From: Fibrobacterales bacterium Fibro_02
GTDB taxonomy: Bacteria; Fibrobacterota; Fibrobacteria; Fibrobacterales; Fibrobacteraceae
Length of the DNA stretch: 64,000 nt
Assembly: GCA_001603905.1 (NCBI GenBank)
Contig: LVAE01000008.1
Span: 1-64,000, forward strand
Reading direction: 5' to 3'
Shown piece after piece: positions 1 to 7,160 of this stretch (positions are counted from its first letter, which is position 1; each line of letters opens with the position of its first letter). A program made the position numbers and the translations under genes. The notes below the pieces were generated by a model. The model made no database searches. It had not been told where the DNA came from and worked only from the letters and a program-made list of their open reading frames with translations.

Positions 1-411
1 CAGTTTACGCTCAAGGACAACGCGGGCGATACCTTTAGTCGCTACATCGGCGTGACGCAACAGCTCGCCGCAGGTTCTGCAACTTCATCGAGCTCTTCTT
101 CGAGCGGCGAAGATCCGGTTTCTAGCAGTTCCTCCGAAACAACGACGCTTGTCAAGCCGACCATCGCAACAAAGTTCCATTCGACGGTTTCGAATAATAT
201 TGTGTTCATGACAGGCCTTCCGCAGAATGCGAAAATCACCGTGACCGATTTTAGTGGCAATAGCATCATGACGCAAAAATCCGTGGTGACTGCCAACGGC
301 TCCGCTTCGGTGAATCTGCAACCTTTCGGCTGTGGAATCTACCTAGTGAACGTCCGCGGAATCGACGACGGAATCAAACTCAACAAGACAATCAAGGTCA
401 TGCGCAAGTAA
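1..411 (+). CDS. C-terminal end of a secreted protein with Ser-rich linker and sorting-type tail (partial)
   Basis: The reading frame is open from base 1 to the TAA at 409-411, so the gene starts outside the window. The visible 136 residues comprise a short end of a preceding domain, a Ser-rich linker (SSSSSSSGEDPVSSSSS) and a roughly 70-residue C-terminal module ending in NKTIKVMRK. The tail has the pattern of Por/T9SS type A sorting domains (ItVtDfsGn, then GiYlVnvrG), also seen on the glycanases further along. This implies an exported, surface-attached or released enzyme or binding protein; its catalytic part is not visible. The terminator at 444-472 closes the transcript. Confidence 0.8.
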   Translation, partial: QFTLKDNAGDTFSRYIGVTQQLAAGSATSSSSSSSGEDPVSSSSSETTTLVKPTIATKFHSTVSNNIVFMTGLPQNAKITVTDFSGNSIMTQKSVVTANGSASVNLQPFGCGIYLVNVRGIDDGIKLNKTIKVMRK

Positions 412-443
412 ACCGCAAAAGAATACATCATGCATCCTCAAAA

Positions 444-472
444 CCTAGGCTCAAACGAGTCTAGGCTTTTTT
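444..472 (+). terminator. Intrinsic terminator after the first gene
   Basis: Nine-base-pair stem CCTAGGCTC/GAGTCTAGG (one G-T pair) with loop AAAC, followed by TTTTTT. It lies 33 bases after the stop of the secreted protein and before the 3' end of the convergent AbiEi-like gene. Confidence 0.85.
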
Positions 473-490
473 AGCCTCCTTTCGGTCTGT

Positions 491-1030
491 CTACTGCACC
501 TCCGCTTCCAGCACCTTTCTAATCATATCCGCTTTCGGCATTTGCGGCAAGTAATCCTGCACGAACTGCATGTCCAGTTCGTCAACTATCTTTCTATAGT
601 TTAGGATGATTTCTTTATAGTAGTCGAAGGGCAAGTTTGACTTGTTGCGGATCAGTTCGAGCAGCATGCGTTCCCTGTTATACATTGAAACGGTTGCGCC
701 GTTGACTGATTCTTGTACAGCTCCAAGAAACAGGATATCGCTATTCTCGAACTTCAGCACAACACGGTTGTCGGAAATTTTTGCTCCCCGCTCGGTTGCC
801 AGGTAATATTTCTCGGGAATGGTATCGGTCAAACCGTAATGATAAAAAGCGGTATTCATCGTAAAAACCGCCTTAGGATATTTTGCGGAGATTAGCGAAG
901 TTTCGGAAACATCCTTGCTATCGGAATAGAATCCTTTTGCGATGCGGAACAAACGGCCTTCGGCAATGGCCTTTTTTATCAAGTATTTTGAGCCGAACGT
1001 TTCAATGCATTGGGCGAGCGTCTGAAGCAT
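491..1030 (-). CDS. AbiEi-like (type IV toxin-antitoxin) antitoxin/regulator, orphan
   Basis: The 179-residue protein resembles the AbiEi/DUF6088 antitoxin group: an N-terminal winged-helix-like part (LIKKAIAEGRLFRIAKGFYS) followed by the typical segment about gene products whose target is not at home (AFYHYGLTD, then YYLATERGAK, ILFLGAVQES, YNRERMLLELIR). In the family, AbiEi represses its own operon and opposes the nucleotidyltransferase toxin AbiEii. I chose ATG at 1030 because AGGAAA sits just upstream and the longer ORF-track start at 1186 would run through a perfect inverted repeat and a TATAAT box. No AbiEii gene follows: the gene ends at 491, facing a terminator. It is therefore either a solitary regulator or a remnant of a lost pair. 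Function is by family resemblance only. Confidence 0.72.
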   Translation of the reverse strand: MLQTLAQCIETFGSKYLIKKAIAEGRLFRIAKGFYSDSKDVSETSLISAKYPKAVFTMNTAFYHYGLTDTIPEKYYLATERGAKISDNRVVLKFENSDILFLGAVQESVNGATVSMYNRERMLLELIRNKSNLPFDYYKEIILNYRKIVDELDMQFVQDYLPQMPKADMIRKVLEAEVQ

Positions 1031-1041
1031 ATTTTTTCCTA

Positions 1042-1075
1042 AATTCTGTAAAATGCGATTTTTTACAGAATTATA
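1042..1075 (-). promoter_or_regulatory. Promoter -10 and 12-bp inverted-repeat operator of the AbiEi-like gene
   Basis: AATTCTGTAAAA (1042-1053) and TTTTACAGAATT (1061-1072) are a perfect 12-bp inverted repeat with a 7-base spacer, ending 12 bases before the chosen ATG. On the minus strand TATAAT (1075-1070) overlaps the outer arm. This is the layout expected for autoregulation, as known for AbiEi proteins that bind inverted repeats in their own promoter. Confidence 0.65.
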
Positions 1076-1142
1076 GTAAAAATATACGTTATTTCGCCGA
1101 AAATTCAAGGTGGTAAGCCTACTTTCACTCATATAATCTCCT

Positions 1143-1185
1143 TTGACAGACAAGCAGAAACTGTCAAGTAATGAACATTTGTTCA
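1143..1185. promoter_or_regulatory. Two small inverted repeats upstream of the AbiEi-like gene
   Basis: TTGACAG/CTGTCAA (1143-1149 and 1161-1167) and TGAACA-TT-TGTTCA (1172-1185) are perfect inverted repeats. The second resembles the palindrome at 1914-1929 before the methyltransferase gene. The sites are seen directly; regulatory use is inferred. Confidence 0.35.
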
Positions 1186-1300
1186 CTATAAATATAGTTC
1201 CTCAAGGGGAGGATGTCAAGAGATTTTCGAAAAATTCGCATTTTTCTCTCGAACGGGGACATGTTATGGTTGACTGTCGCCTTTTGTCATTCCAATAATC

Positions 1301-1555
1301 TATATTATAGGTGTAAAATAGAGTTTTTGCTCTTGTTCTCCATCTGGAAACTAGACACTTTCATGAATACGGAGAATGAGGCGAACGCTCACGTCTGCGA
1401 CCGGCTTAGGCCTGCCGCATCGTTTTGGTACATGCATATTTGATAAATCTGCCTGTAGGCAAGCGGCCATTATGGGGCGTGAGTTGTTTGCGCTTATTGT
1501 ATTCGGGCAGTCTAGGCCTCCAGATGATAGGTGCATTCAACTCCACGCCTTTTTT
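1301..1555 (+). ncRNA. Candidate structured small RNA, copy A
   Basis: This non-coding segment shares blocks with 27370-27629: TATATT, then GTGTAAAA, a short hairpin, GGCGAACGCTCACG, and a 3' terminator-like domain. Predicted pairs include AGAG/CTCT (1320-1323 with 1330-1333) and TTCTCC/GGAGAA (1336-1341 with 1371-1376). At the 3' end GGCGTG/CACGCC plus AGTTG/CAACT (1476-1486 with 1538-1549, one bulge) encloses TGCGCTT/AGGTGCA (1489-1495 with 1529-1535), and TTTTTT follows. Several of these pairs change on both sides in copy B while still pairing. I do not recognise it as a known RNA class. The 5' end is guessed from the TATATT box; no good -35 at normal spacing was seen. Confidence 0.55.
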
Positions 1556-1603
1556 GTATTCAGAAAAAGCTTGGAAGTGTCTGCAAGAATGAGAGTGAAC
1601 GCT

Positions 1604-1665
1604 CGTTGAGTATCGCTCTTGTTCTTCATCTGGAAACTAGACACTTTCACGAATACGAGAATAAG
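1604..1665 (+). repeat. Partial third copy of the RNA 5' region
   Basis: The stretch from GCTCTTGTTCT through CATCTGGAAACTAGACAC to GAATAC and GAGAAT repeats 1329-1380 with only a few differences. The similarity stops before the 3' terminator domain, so this is a truncated copy or the start of a rearranged unit. Bases 1666-1740 hold small hairpins (such as GCCCGT/ATGGGC) but nothing else I can name. Confidence 0.6.
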
Positions 1666-1745
1666 ACAATGACTCGCCACAGCCCGTGTATTGCATGGGC
1701 GTAGTGTACCCTGGGCGTACTGTATCCGCTCGGGATTGTTTTGCA

Positions 1746-1787
1746 ACGTCATTGCGAACCCTGAAAGGGTGAAGCAATCCATTGCAA
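1746..1787. repeat. Dispersed palindromic repeat
   Basis: ATTGC-GA-ACCCT-GAA-AGGGT-GAA-GCAAT forms a near-perfect hairpin of the type CGTCATTGCGA...GAAGCAATCCA that is scattered through many bacterial genomes. TTGCAA flanks it on both sides (1741-1746 and 1782-1787). Confidence 0.6.
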
Positions 1788-1913
1788 GATTAGTGCGGGT
1801 GTATTGTATTCTTTTGAAAATGTCGCGCTTTTAGGCGAGGAGTGAGTCGGCTCCCCGCCGTTCTTTTTGTCCGCACCCCGGCCAAGCGAATCGGCCAGAA
1901 CCGCTCCCGCGAG

Positions 1914-1938
1914 AGTGAACTCGTTCACTTTCAAGGAG
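1914..1938 (+). promoter_or_regulatory. Palindrome and ribosome binding site before the first methyltransferase
   Basis: AGTGAAC-TC-GTTCACT (1914-1929) is a perfect 7-bp-arm palindrome. It is followed at once by AAGGAG (1933-1938), five bases before the GTG at 1944, which decides the start codon. The position suggests control of R-M expression at operator or mRNA level; inferred. Confidence 0.5.
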
Positions 1939-1943
1939 TTATT

Positions 1944-3077
1944 GTGGCATCAAAAAAGCCATATACATTCGTCGATTTGTTCGCTGGCTGCGGCGGATTG
2001 AGCACTGGTCTAGAACAAGCAGGATTCACTCCGTGCTTTGTCAACGAAATTGTAGAAACTTACTGCAACACCTACAAAAAAAATCATGTTCTTTCCGATG
2101 AACAATATTTTGTTGGCGACATCAACGAACTTAATAAGAATTTAAGTAATTACAAACGCCATATTTCTAATGCAACACTAGTTTGCGGAGGCCCTCCCTG
2201 TCAGGGATTTTCTATGGCAAATCGTCAAAGAGTCATAGACGATCCAAGGAATAACTTATACAAAGCGTATTTAACATTTTTGCGATATGCTCGTCCCCAT
2301 TTCTTCATTATGGAAAATGTCAAGGGAATGGCGAATAAGATTTCTGAGATAAAGGAAAATTTCAAAGAATATCTTGGTGATGAGTATCAATTTGATTACG
2401 CATTATTAAGAGCGCAAGATTATGGAGTTCCCCAAAATCGTGAACGATTAATCTTTATCGGTAATCGTGATGGGGTTGATCCAAAGCAAATATTTGCTGA
2501 AATAGAAAAGCAAAAGCGACCAGCATTTACGCTGAAAGATGCGTTGATTGGCTTGCCTCATTTGGAGGCTCGAAAAGAGAAAGGTCAGCAAGACGTTGAA
2601 AACGAAGAGTCTGGATTCACAGTAAGGAAATTCAAATACCCCAAGAATGATTTTTATCAATTTATCAATGGCAAAAGAAATATTGACAAACTTTACAATC
2701 ACAAGAATCGCTACAACAACGAACGTGATATAGAAATTTATCGACGTCTGCCGCAAGGAGCCAATTCTTTGCACGAATCAATTGCAGACATAATGCCATA
2801 TAAAAAACGTAATGACATTTTCAAGGACAAGTATTTCAAACTTGACGAGACCCAAATATGTAAGACGATTACGTCTCACATGAAGTTTGATTGCAACATG
2901 TATATCCATCCTTGGGAAGCCCGAGGATTAAGCCCTAGAGAAGCGGCACGAATACAAACCTTTCCGGATGATTACATCTTCACTGGTCCACAAAATTCTT
3001 GGTATGCGCAAATTGGTAACGCAGTTCCTGTAAAGTTGGCTTTTGTGATTGGCAACGCCATAAGGAAGTTCCTATGA
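1944..3077 (+). CDS. C5-cytosine DNA methyltransferase, M1 of LlaJI-like R-M system
   Basis: The 377-residue protein carries the ordered C5-MTase motifs: FVDLFAGCGGLSTG (I, SAM binding, about residues 9-22), GGPPCQGFS with catalytic Cys86 (IV), MENVKG (VI), QNRERLIFIG (VIII) and QIGNAVP (X). It would methylate cytosine in one strand of an asymmetric site. GTG at 1944 follows AAGGAG by five bases; the 34 residues added by the ORF-track start at 1842 are not conserved-looking and cross a palindrome. The stop overlaps the start of M2 by four bases. Base composition is lower in GC than the core genes (about 42% in 2281-2340 by hand count), suggesting acquisition by transfer. Confidence 0.93.
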   Translation: MASKKPYTFVDLFAGCGGLSTGLEQAGFTPCFVNEIVETYCNTYKKNHVLSDEQYFVGDINELNKNLSNYKRHISNATLVCGGPPCQGFSMANRQRVIDDPRNNLYKAYLTFLRYARPHFFIMENVKGMANKISEIKENFKEYLGDEYQFDYALLRAQDYGVPQNRERLIFIGNRDGVDPKQIFAEIEKQKRPAFTLKDALIGLPHLEARKEKGQQDVENEESGFTVRKFKYPKNDFYQFINGKRNIDKLYNHKNRYNNERDIEIYRRLPQGANSLHESIADIMPYKKRNDIFKDKYFKLDETQICKTITSHMKFDCNMYIHPWEARGLSPREAARIQTFPDDYIFTGPQNSWYAQIGNAVPVKLAFVIGNAIRKFL

Positions 3078-4150
3078 AGCATTTAGAATTATTTGCTGGA
3101 ATAGGGGGCTTCAGAAGAGCTATAGACCTTATAGGGAAAGACCTGTGCATTCCTATAGAATGCGTTGGTTATTCTGAAATAGACACAAAGGCTGTTCAAA
3201 CCTACCAAGCATGTTATTCGCCCAAAGATGATGAAAGGGCGATTGGTGACATCGTTGCATTTACGGCAAAGAAAAGTAATATAAGAAGTTTGCCCAATTT
3301 TGACATTTTAACGGGAGGTTTTCCCTGTCAGACTTTTAGTATGATGGGAAAACAGGCAGGTTTTGGTGAAGAACGAGGTCAAATGTTCTTCAGGATAATG
3401 GATATACTGAATGTAAAGAAGCCTAAGTATGCTCTGTTGGAAAATGTGAAAAATCTAGTCAATCATGATGGTGGCAATACATTTAAACGAATCGTTGCAG
3501 AGTTAGAGGGGTTAGGATATTCAGTCTATTACGATGTTTTTGATACAGCAGATTTTCATCTGCCTCAAAAAAGAAATAGAATAGTGATTTTTGCAACTAG
3601 GGCTCAATCAAAGAAAAAGCCACTTAAAGATTTTAGTGCCCAAAATGTCATAAATCTTTTTGAACAAGATTATAAAAAATTGAGTGTTCTACACTATAAA
3701 AATGTTTGCGGAGTTCTCTCAAAAAAAGTTGATGTCAAATACTTTTTATCAGAGAGAATCAAGCCGACCTTGTTGAGCAATGGCTCTGCAGGCTTTAAAT
3801 CCAAGTCTGATATTAATCAGATTGTTGCACGCCCTTTAACAGCGACGATGCATAAAATGCATCGAGCCTGTCAAGATAATTATTATAGCCAAGATTTTAT
3901 TGAGTCTAATGGTAAAATCAATCCTGTAAAAGCTATGTCAAAAGACGAATTGGCAAAATTGCAAATTCGAAAATTGACACCTGAAGAAGCCTTTATGTTA
4001 CAGGGTTTCCCGTCCGATTTTGCCCTTAAGGGGCGTCAAAAAGGTGTTGCTGACGGAGCTCTATACAAACAAGCTGGAAATGCAGTGAGTGTCAATACAA
4101 TATATGCAGTTCTTTATTTCCTTATAAAAAACAATTATATGGAGGTGTAG
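3074..4150 (+). CDS. C5-cytosine DNA methyltransferase, M2 of LlaJI-like R-M system
   Basis: This 358-residue second C5-MTase has LELFAGIGGF (I), GGFPCQTFS with catalytic Cys85 (IV), LLENVKN (VI), LPQKRNRIVIF (VIII) and QAGNAVS (X). Paired methyltransferases of this kind each modify one strand of a non-palindromic target, as in Lactococcus LlaJI (GACGC). The gene overlaps M1 by ATGA and ends one base before R1, so the four genes form one translationally coupled operon. The region is AT-rich (about 32% GC in 3601-3660). The specificity here cannot be read from sequence. Confidence 0.93.
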   Translation: MKHLELFAGIGGFRRAIDLIGKDLCIPIECVGYSEIDTKAVQTYQACYSPKDDERAIGDIVAFTAKKSNIRSLPNFDILTGGFPCQTFSMMGKQAGFGEERGQMFFRIMDILNVKKPKYALLENVKNLVNHDGGNTFKRIVAELEGLGYSVYYDVFDTADFHLPQKRNRIVIFATRAQSKKKPLKDFSAQNVINLFEQDYKKLSVLHYKNVCGVLSKKVDVKYFLSERIKPTLLSNGSAGFKSKSDINQIVARPLTATMHKMHRACQDNYYSQDFIESNGKINPVKAMSKDELAKLQIRKLTPEEAFMLQGFPSDFALKGRQKGVADGALYKQAGNAVSVNTIYAVLYFLIKNNYMEV

Positions 4151-4151
4151 C

Positions 4152-5795
4152 ATGAATTTTTTAGAAGTTTACAATCTGATTCTCGAATCATGCCCTTTCC
4201 TAGGCGGAAACAGCTACGATGGAATTATCGTAAAAAAACTTGCCGCAACAAATACAATTTCTGATACAGGTTCGTCCCATCAGTCGCATATGGCGTTTAC
4301 AGGGAAACAAAAGGATTTCTTTCCTTTTTTGGAAGCGGATGGATATTTTAACGTTGGGTACGACAGCAAAGACGATGATTTAAAAAAATACTTCACACTG
4401 CGAATTCCGTTAAACATTTATGCAGAAAATGTGAATTCTTTATCTCAAGAACACGCTTCAATAGAATTTAATTCACCAAAAAAAATTGTAAGAGCAAGCG
4501 TCTTACGTAGTAGAAGAAAAGGTCAAGAAGACCAAGTTGAATTATCTATAAAGAGTCTTGACGACAAAGATTTCATTGAATTTCGAAAATTATTACGAGT
4601 AAACGATTTTTTTGTCATACTAAAGAAACAGAATGTATTAGAATATGATTTGATCGGAATATCTGGTTCTGACAAAAACGCTGCGGTTTTGGCGACATGT
4701 ACAGATTTCTACAAGTTGACGACACAGACTCCGGTCGACATTGACTTTTTTGGTGATGTAAAAAAGGATGCTAACGAGAGCAATATACTTCCCTTCACTC
4801 CCTCTCAAATAATCTACTACGGGGTTCCGGGTTGCGGAAAGAGCAATAAAATCAGGGAGCAACTGAAGGATGTTCCTGAGAAAAACAAGATTCGTGTCGT
4901 ATTCCACCCGGAATACACCAACGCCGAATTCATCGGTCAGATTTTACCGAAAGTCAACGGTCACGTCACCTACGAATTTACTCCTGGGCCGTTTACGCAA
5001 ATTATCAAGCGGGCGTACCTTAATCCTAATGAACATTTTTACCTAGTTATCGAAGAAATCAACCGCGGTAATGCGGCCGCCATTTTCGGCGACACCTTCC
5101 AGTTGTTGGATAGGCTCAAGGCTGGCGAGACGGACTCTCTCGGCAACGACCCTGCAAATGCGGCGGTAAACACGTTTACAGAAGGCTGGAGCCAGTATTT
5201 TGTCCAGAACGATGATGTCAACGCCTATATTCGAGGAACTGAAAATAGCATTCAGATTGGGAATATTCGCTTTGATTTGAATACGGCTATCCGCTTGCCG
5301 CCTAACCTTTCCATCTTGGCGACGATGAATACTAGCGACCAGAATGTGTTCACGTTGGATAACGCATTCCAGCGCCGTTTCGACATGGAACTGGTTCGCA
5401 ACGAATTTGACCTCACTAAGCCTGCCGTCAATGCTCAGTACAACGCAGAAATTGACGATACCGGTATTAAATGGGGACAATTCTGGGGATGGATCAACGC
5501 CAAAATTACGGCTACCCTCAAAGGGCTTTCCAGCACTGAAGACAAACGGCTCGGAGTCTGGTTCGTGAGCAACGTGGGTGGTATTATTGACGACAAGGTC
5601 TTTGCAGAAAAGGTCCTGAAGTTCCTGTGGGATGACGTTTTCAAATTCAAGCGTCCGCAGATTTTTGCAGATGGTATCGATACCTTGGAAAAGTTGATCA
5701 ACTCCTTTGAAAAACCGTCTGAAGGGAAAGAACGCTTTGACGTTTTTAAGGACAAGGCGAATCTTGTCGCATTTGTGGCATCGCCAACGCTGTAA
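4152..5795 (+). CDS. McrB-like AAA+ restriction subunit (R1 of LlaJI type)
   Basis: The 547-residue protein has an N-terminal half without recognised motifs (probable DNA-recognition part) and a C-terminal AAA+ module of the McrB/McrC group. The module has Walker A GVPGCGKS (about residue 223), Walker B LVIEEINRGN (about 300), and sensor LATMNTSD (about 388) followed by QRRFD. In LlaJI the equivalent R1 is the NTP-dependent motor that works with R2 to cleave unmethylated DNA. Composition changes within the gene: 4381-4440 is about 28% GC while 5341-5400 is 50% by hand count. The start ATG is two bases after the M2 stop, with GGAGG upstream. Confidence 0.88.
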   Translation: MNFLEVYNLILESCPFLGGNSYDGIIVKKLAATNTISDTGSSHQSHMAFTGKQKDFFPFLEADGYFNVGYDSKDDDLKKYFTLRIPLNIYAENVNSLSQEHASIEFNSPKKIVRASVLRSRRKGQEDQVELSIKSLDDKDFIEFRKLLRVNDFFVILKKQNVLEYDLIGISGSDKNAAVLATCTDFYKLTTQTPVDIDFFGDVKKDANESNILPFTPSQIIYYGVPGCGKSNKIREQLKDVPEKNKIRVVFHPEYTNAEFIGQILPKVNGHVTYEFTPGPFTQIIKRAYLNPNEHFYLVIEEINRGNAAAIFGDTFQLLDRLKAGETDSLGNDPANAAVNTFTEGWSQYFVQNDDVNAYIRGTENSIQIGNIRFDLNTAIRLPPNLSILATMNTSDQNVFTLDNAFQRRFDMELVRNEFDLTKPAVNAQYNAEIDDTGIKWGQFWGWINAKITATLKGLSSTEDKRLGVWFVSNVGGIIDDKVFAEKVLKFLWDDVFKFKRPQIFADGIDTLEKLINSFEKPSEGKERFDVFKDKANLVAFVASPTL

Positions 5796-5801
5796 TCCTA
5801 G

Positions 5802-7151
5802 ATGCAAAAGTTGAACGAAATATGTTTCTGCGAATCCAAGGCGAATTCGGAGACCGAGTTCGTCGGCATTCGTAGTGAAAAATCAAAGGAAGGTGGTGTG
5901 CTAGAAACAAGCATCATCTTTCCCTTGGGATATTTCAAAGATGACTCGGCCTTGCGCGAGCTCCCCGAAGAAGAATTACGGGAATGTGTCGTCAATCTTT
6001 TTACGGTGCTTTCTGACCGTTCGCTGCAGGAACAGATTCATCAGGATTCGTTCATTTCCACATTCGCAGAGGAACATGGCGAATCTGAATTCCCGATGGT
6101 TTCGTACTTGAATGTTATTCGGAACTTTCTTGATTTCGGCTACCTTGACGAAAAGGAAATTCTGTACAAAAAGGGCGCGAACGGGAAAATCAGTTGGGGA
6201 CGGACAATCAAGGCCGTGCAACCTGTCATTACCGAAGATGCCCAGAATCTTGTGTATCTGGATTTTGTCGCCCGTAAAGTCAGTTATAACGAAGATACGC
6301 TCATTACGCAGGTCCACAAGTTCTGCGTTCATGACGCTCTTGTGAAACTCGGATTTTTGTTTGGCATAGATCCGTCCGAAGAGCCTCAGTTGGATTTTGA
6401 TTATGACCTGTTCTGCAACGCAATTCATTCTAAACTTGCGAAAACGTTTAATGACCGCGATTTACGCTTGCTCGCCGACTTGGCGCGAATTGTGGAGTAT
6501 CTTGCCGGGCATAAAACCGAAGACGGAAAGACTGCAAACGAATTCTATTTTGGGGTAAACAAGTTCGCCCCCGTGTGGGAAGCGATGGTGGATAAGATTT
6601 TCGGGAAGTTGCCTGCGGGTGTATCTCGCGACAAGTTTAATCCGCATTGCAATTGGGACTTGGCTTCGGGCCTACCTTTTAAAGAAAATCCCAATTATGC
6701 CATGCGGCCCGATACGATTATGTCGCTTTCGTCGGGCGTATATGTCATTGATGCGAAATACTATAAGTTTGGTGTGTCGCAGAACCCGATGGACTTGCCG
6801 TCTTCAGGCTCAATCTGCAAGCAGATTGCGTATGCGGAATATGTGGAAACGCATTTAAAGGAGATCCCCGCCTTCGCGGGAATGACCTCGGATTCAATTT
6901 ACAATGCGTTTATTATGCCGTTTTGTGCGGAAGATGAAATGGACTCTATCGCTTCGCTCCAGAGTGACAAACCATATAAGATGAATTTTATCGGGTGTTG
7001 CTCGGGCGATTGGAAAAATCCCGATGCTCGCCCATACCACAAGATTGCGGGCATCCTCCTTGACGTGAAATCCGTCATGCAGAACTATAGCGCGAATTCT
7101 GATGCACAAAAGGCTCTAGCCGACTTGATTTTGTGTAAGAAATCGCGCTAA
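5802..7151 (+). CDS. LlaJI-family restriction endonuclease subunit (R2)
   Basis: The 449-residue protein lies six bases after R1 and matches in position and general pattern the RE_LlaJI family (Pfam PF09563 as I recall it). A PD-(D/E)XK-type core is visible as MRPDTIM, then VYVIDAKYYKFG (Asp...Asp-Ala-Lys, about residues 303-320). It should supply DNA cleavage for the R1 motor. Near residue 353 the sequence EIPAFAGMT is encoded by a dispersed palindromic repeat (6862-6886) that has entered the gene in frame. No clear Shine-Dalgarno precedes the ATG, consistent with coupling to R1. Family assignment rests on operon layout plus the nuclease motif. Confidence 0.8.
   Translation: MQKLNEICFCESKANSETEFVGIRSEKSKEGGVLETSIIFPLGYFKDDSALRELPEEELRECVVNLFTVLSDRSLQEQIHQDSFISTFAEEHGESEFPMVSYLNVIRNFLDFGYLDEKEILYKKGANGKISWGRTIKAVQPVITEDAQNLVYLDFVARKVSYNEDTLITQVHKFCVHDALVKLGFLFGIDPSEEPQLDFDYDLFCNAIHSKLAKTFNDRDLRLLADLARIVEYLAGHKTEDGKTANEFYFGVNKFAPVWEAMVDKIFGKLPAGVSRDKFNPHCNWDLASGLPFKENPNYAMRPDTIMSLSSGVYVIDAKYYKFGVSQNPMDLPSSGSICKQIAYAEYVETHLKEIPAFAGMTSDSIYNAFIMPFCAEDEMDSIASLQSDKPYKMNFIGCCSGDWKNPDARPYHKIAGILLDVKSVMQNYSANSDAQKALADLILCKKSR
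6862..6886. repeat. Palindromic repeat inside the R2 endonuclease gene
   Basis: GATCCCCGCCTTCGCGGGAA contains CCCGC-CTTC-GCGGG, a widely dispersed bacterial palindromic element. Here it is read through in frame as IPAFAGMT, so it adds a short peptide loop rather than breaking the gene. Confidence 0.7.
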
Positions 7152-7160
7152 AGGAGTTGC

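Noticed and set aside
1301-1555. 6S RNA, RNase P RNA or SRP RNA
   Set aside because: The expected conserved elements (long closing stem with central bubble, GAGGAAAGTCC-type P RNA core, SRP tetraloop) are absent.
1842-1943. N-terminal extension of the first methyltransferase as given in the ORF track
   Set aside because: GTG at 1944 has AAGGAG at proper distance, and the extension crosses a perfect palindrome and hairpin sequences.
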